Assembly (NCBI RefSeq): GCF_011207455.1 | Contig: NZ_CP048877.1 | Location: forward strand, 20,576 to 84,575 | Direction: 5' to 3' | DNA length: 64,000 nt | From: Thermosulfuriphilus ammonigenes | GTDB taxonomy: Bacteria; Desulfobacterota; Thermodesulfobacteria; Thermodesulfobacteriales; ST65 | Shown: one piece after another, positions 62,473 through 64,000 of the stretch | How the letters are laid out: every line of letters starts with the position of its first letter | How positions within the stretch are numbered: the first letter of the stretch is position 1 | Program-made: the position numbers and the translations under genes | The notes under the pieces: generated by a model | Seen by the model: the letters and a program-made list of their open reading frames with translations, nothing else | Database searches by the model: none | Told to the model about the DNA's origin: nothing

Positions 62473-64000
62473 TTAGCGGGGAACCCGGAAGTCTTTGGGA
62501 TTGATTCCGTATTTGTGGATTTTATAGTTGAGGATCCGCAGACTGGTATCCAGAAGTTTAGCCGCTTGGCTTTGATTGCCTCGCGTTTCCTTGAGGGCCT
62601 CAATAATTAGTTCTCTTTCCAGATTCTCCACGGCCGCGCTTAAGGATCGCACCGAACCTGTATTGCTACTGCCTCTGGTCTGAAGGGTGGGGGGTAGGTG
62701 GTAGCTACGAATAACCTCCTCATCACAGACAATGACCGCCCTTTCAATAACATTTTGAAGCTCCCGAATATTGCCCGGCCAATGATATTGCATAAGGAGG
62801 TCAATGGCCTGGGTAGAGATACGCTTGATGGTTTTTTGGTGCTCCTGACAATAGCGTTCCAAGAAGTGTTCCGCCAGGAGAAGGATATCTGTTTTTCGTT
62901 CTCTGAGAGGGGGAAGATAAATGGGAAAGACATTGAGACGATAGTAAAGATCTTCCCGAAAGTCTCCCCTGGCCATAGCTTCCTCAAGGTTCTTGTTTGT
63001 GGCAGCAATTATTCGGACATCACAACGGATTGGTTGAGAACCCCCTACACGGTAGAACTCCTTTTCTTGAATAACATGAAGGAGCTTGGTTTGAACCGTA
63101 GGAGAGATCTCTCCTATTTCGTCTAAAAAGATGGTTCCACCTTGAGCTTGTTCAAAAAGGCCTCGTTTGGTCCGATTGGCTCCAGTAAAGGCTCCCTTTT
63201 CGTGGCCAAAAAGCTCACTCTCTAAAAGACTCTCCGGTAAAGCGGCGCAGGTAACAGTAACAAAAGGTTTTTCGGCCCGATTACTATTGTAGTGGATAGC
63301 CTTCGCGGCGAGAGACTTCCCTGTCCCTGACTCCCCCCTCAGGAGCACCGTAGCGTTACTCTTGGCCACCCGGTGGATCATCTCAAAGACCTCCTGCATC
63401 CGGGAGGAGCGACCAATGAGATTGTCTACGTGATATTTTTCTTCTAATTCTCTTTTGAGCCTCCGGTTTTCTGAAAGCAGTCTTTCTCTTTCCTCCTGAA
63501 TAGCCTGAATATTAGAGACAGTCTGAGCCACCAACCCAGAGATAATAGTCAAAAGCCTCAGATCATCTTCAAGAGAGACTTCTTGGGAGAAGATTCGATC
63601 TACGGAAAGGGTGCCGATGACCTTCTGGCCGGCCTTTATAGGAACACAAATAAAAGATATCTCTTGGCGGCGCAGGTTCCCTCGAGAACGAGTCCGGTTA
63701 AGAAAAAGGGGCTCTTCGCTTATCTTGGGCACGACAATGGGTTCTCCCGTGGCTACTACTCGACCTGTGATTCCCTCACCGATCCGATAACGTCCCCTCT
63801 TTCTGGCTTCTGCTGAAAGACCATGGGCCACTTCTATTTGAAGTTCAGAGGTGTAAGGGTTGATAATGGTGATAGTTCCCCGGTTCATGCCCATTCTCTC
63901 AGCTAATATGCTCAAGACTTGAGACAAACTCTGATGCATGTCTAAAGAAGAGGAAAGGGCCTTGGTGATTTCATAAAGACAGGCAATTTCCTCTACCTCT
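62473..64000 (-). CDS. NifA-type GAF/AAA+/Fis sigma-54 activator, partial
   Basis: C-terminal 509 codons of an enhancer-binding protein that continues beyond the right window edge (the frame is open to base 64000, before the first visible Met). An N-terminal GAF domain ([48 protein letters not shown]) is followed by an AAA+ domain with GESGTGKS, an intact GAFTGA loop ([16 protein letters not shown]) and [10 protein letters not shown], then a Fis-like HTH ([25 protein letters not shown]). It closely resembles NifA. Without the target promoter, nitrogen fixation is only one possible role. Compare the degenerate relative at 41000-42184. Confidence 0.92.
   Translation of the reverse strand, partial: EVEEIACLYEITKALSSSLDMHQSLSQVLSILAERMGMNRGTITIINPYTSELQIEVAHGLSAEARKRGRYRIGEGITGRVVATGEPIVVPKISEEPLFLNRTRSRGNLRRQEISFICVPIKAGQKVIGTLSVDRIFSQEVSLEDDLRLLTIISGLVAQTVSNIQAIQEERERLLSENRRLKRELEEKYHVDNLIGRSSRMQEVFEMIHRVAKSNATVLLRGESGTGKSLAAKAIHYNSNRAEKPFVTVTCAALPESLLESELFGHEKGAFTGANRTKRGLFEQAQGGTIFLDEIGEISPTVQTKLLHVIQEKEFYRVGGSQPIRCDVRIIAATNKNLEEAMARGDFREDLYYRLNVFPIYLPPLRERKTDILLLAEHFLERYCQEHQKTIKRISTQAIDLLMQYHWPGNIRELQNVIERAVIVCDEEVIRSYHLPPTLQTRGSSNTGSVRSLSAAVENLERELIIEALKETRGNQSQAAKLLDTSLRILNYKIHKYGINPKDFRVPR

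Overview
The window reads as a gene-dense chromosomal segment of a motile, anaerobic, Gram-negative-type bacterium with a backbone of roughly 50% GC. The best guess is a member of the Thermodesulfobacteriota/Desulfobacterota. This is inferred from the mix of a complete Rnf complex, an 11-subunit complex I without NuoE/F/G, an eight-heme c-type cytochrome, a DsrE-family protein and a cobamide pathway, not from any rRNA marker. No mobile element, CRISPR array or rRNA operon was seen.

Layout. Positions 1-5,817 (minus strand) hold late flagellar genes: a large flagellin with its own sigma-28-type promoter, then fliS, a FliT-like gene and the start of fliD behind a second sigma-28-type promoter, preceded by a TPR-glycosyltransferase. 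Positions 5,982-16,251 (plus) are a surface-sugar or flagellin-glycan cluster. It contains a fused WbpB/WbpD-like dehydrogenase-acetyltransferase, an epimerase, a DegT aminotransferase and an AsnB-like amidotransferase. These are followed by a strikingly AT-rich block (FemAB-like, NeuD-like, methyltransferase, beta-propeller, glycosyltransferase) whose composition edges lie inside genes.

Positions 16,396-23,624 carry rnfCDGEA, a nitroreductase, rnfB and apbE. Positions 24,060-34,358 carry nuoABCDHIJKLMN. Together these encode two membrane ion-translocating redox complexes that could both use ferredoxin. A cluster of three minus-strand tRNAs (Thr-UGU, Ser-GCU, Ser-UGA) follows.

Positions 34,888-49,885 are mostly housekeeping: DsrE, TPR, larC, pgpA, a Trm112-like protein, gmhB, cbiET, cbiD, a degenerate NtrC-type protein, ilvE, ftsY with an adenylate-kinase-like gene and a 4Fe-4S gene, trkH-trkA and glgA. 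Positions 50,014-64,000 hold mpl, a CoA-binding protein, a Met/His-rich periplasmic protein with a CopB-type ATPase, rlmE-yebC-ruvCAB-panB, an FKBP isomerase, the octaheme cytochrome, a poly(A) polymerase/CCA-type enzyme and a NifA-type sigma-54 activator cut by the window end.

The most unusual items are the RnfA protein with an extra exported N-terminal domain, the pseudo-enhancer-binding protein at 41,000-42,184, the AT-rich glycan block joined within genes, the leader hairpin before cbiD, and a very CpG-rich 70-base element between panB and the FKBP gene. All functional assignments rest on motif recognition by eye. No database search was run.
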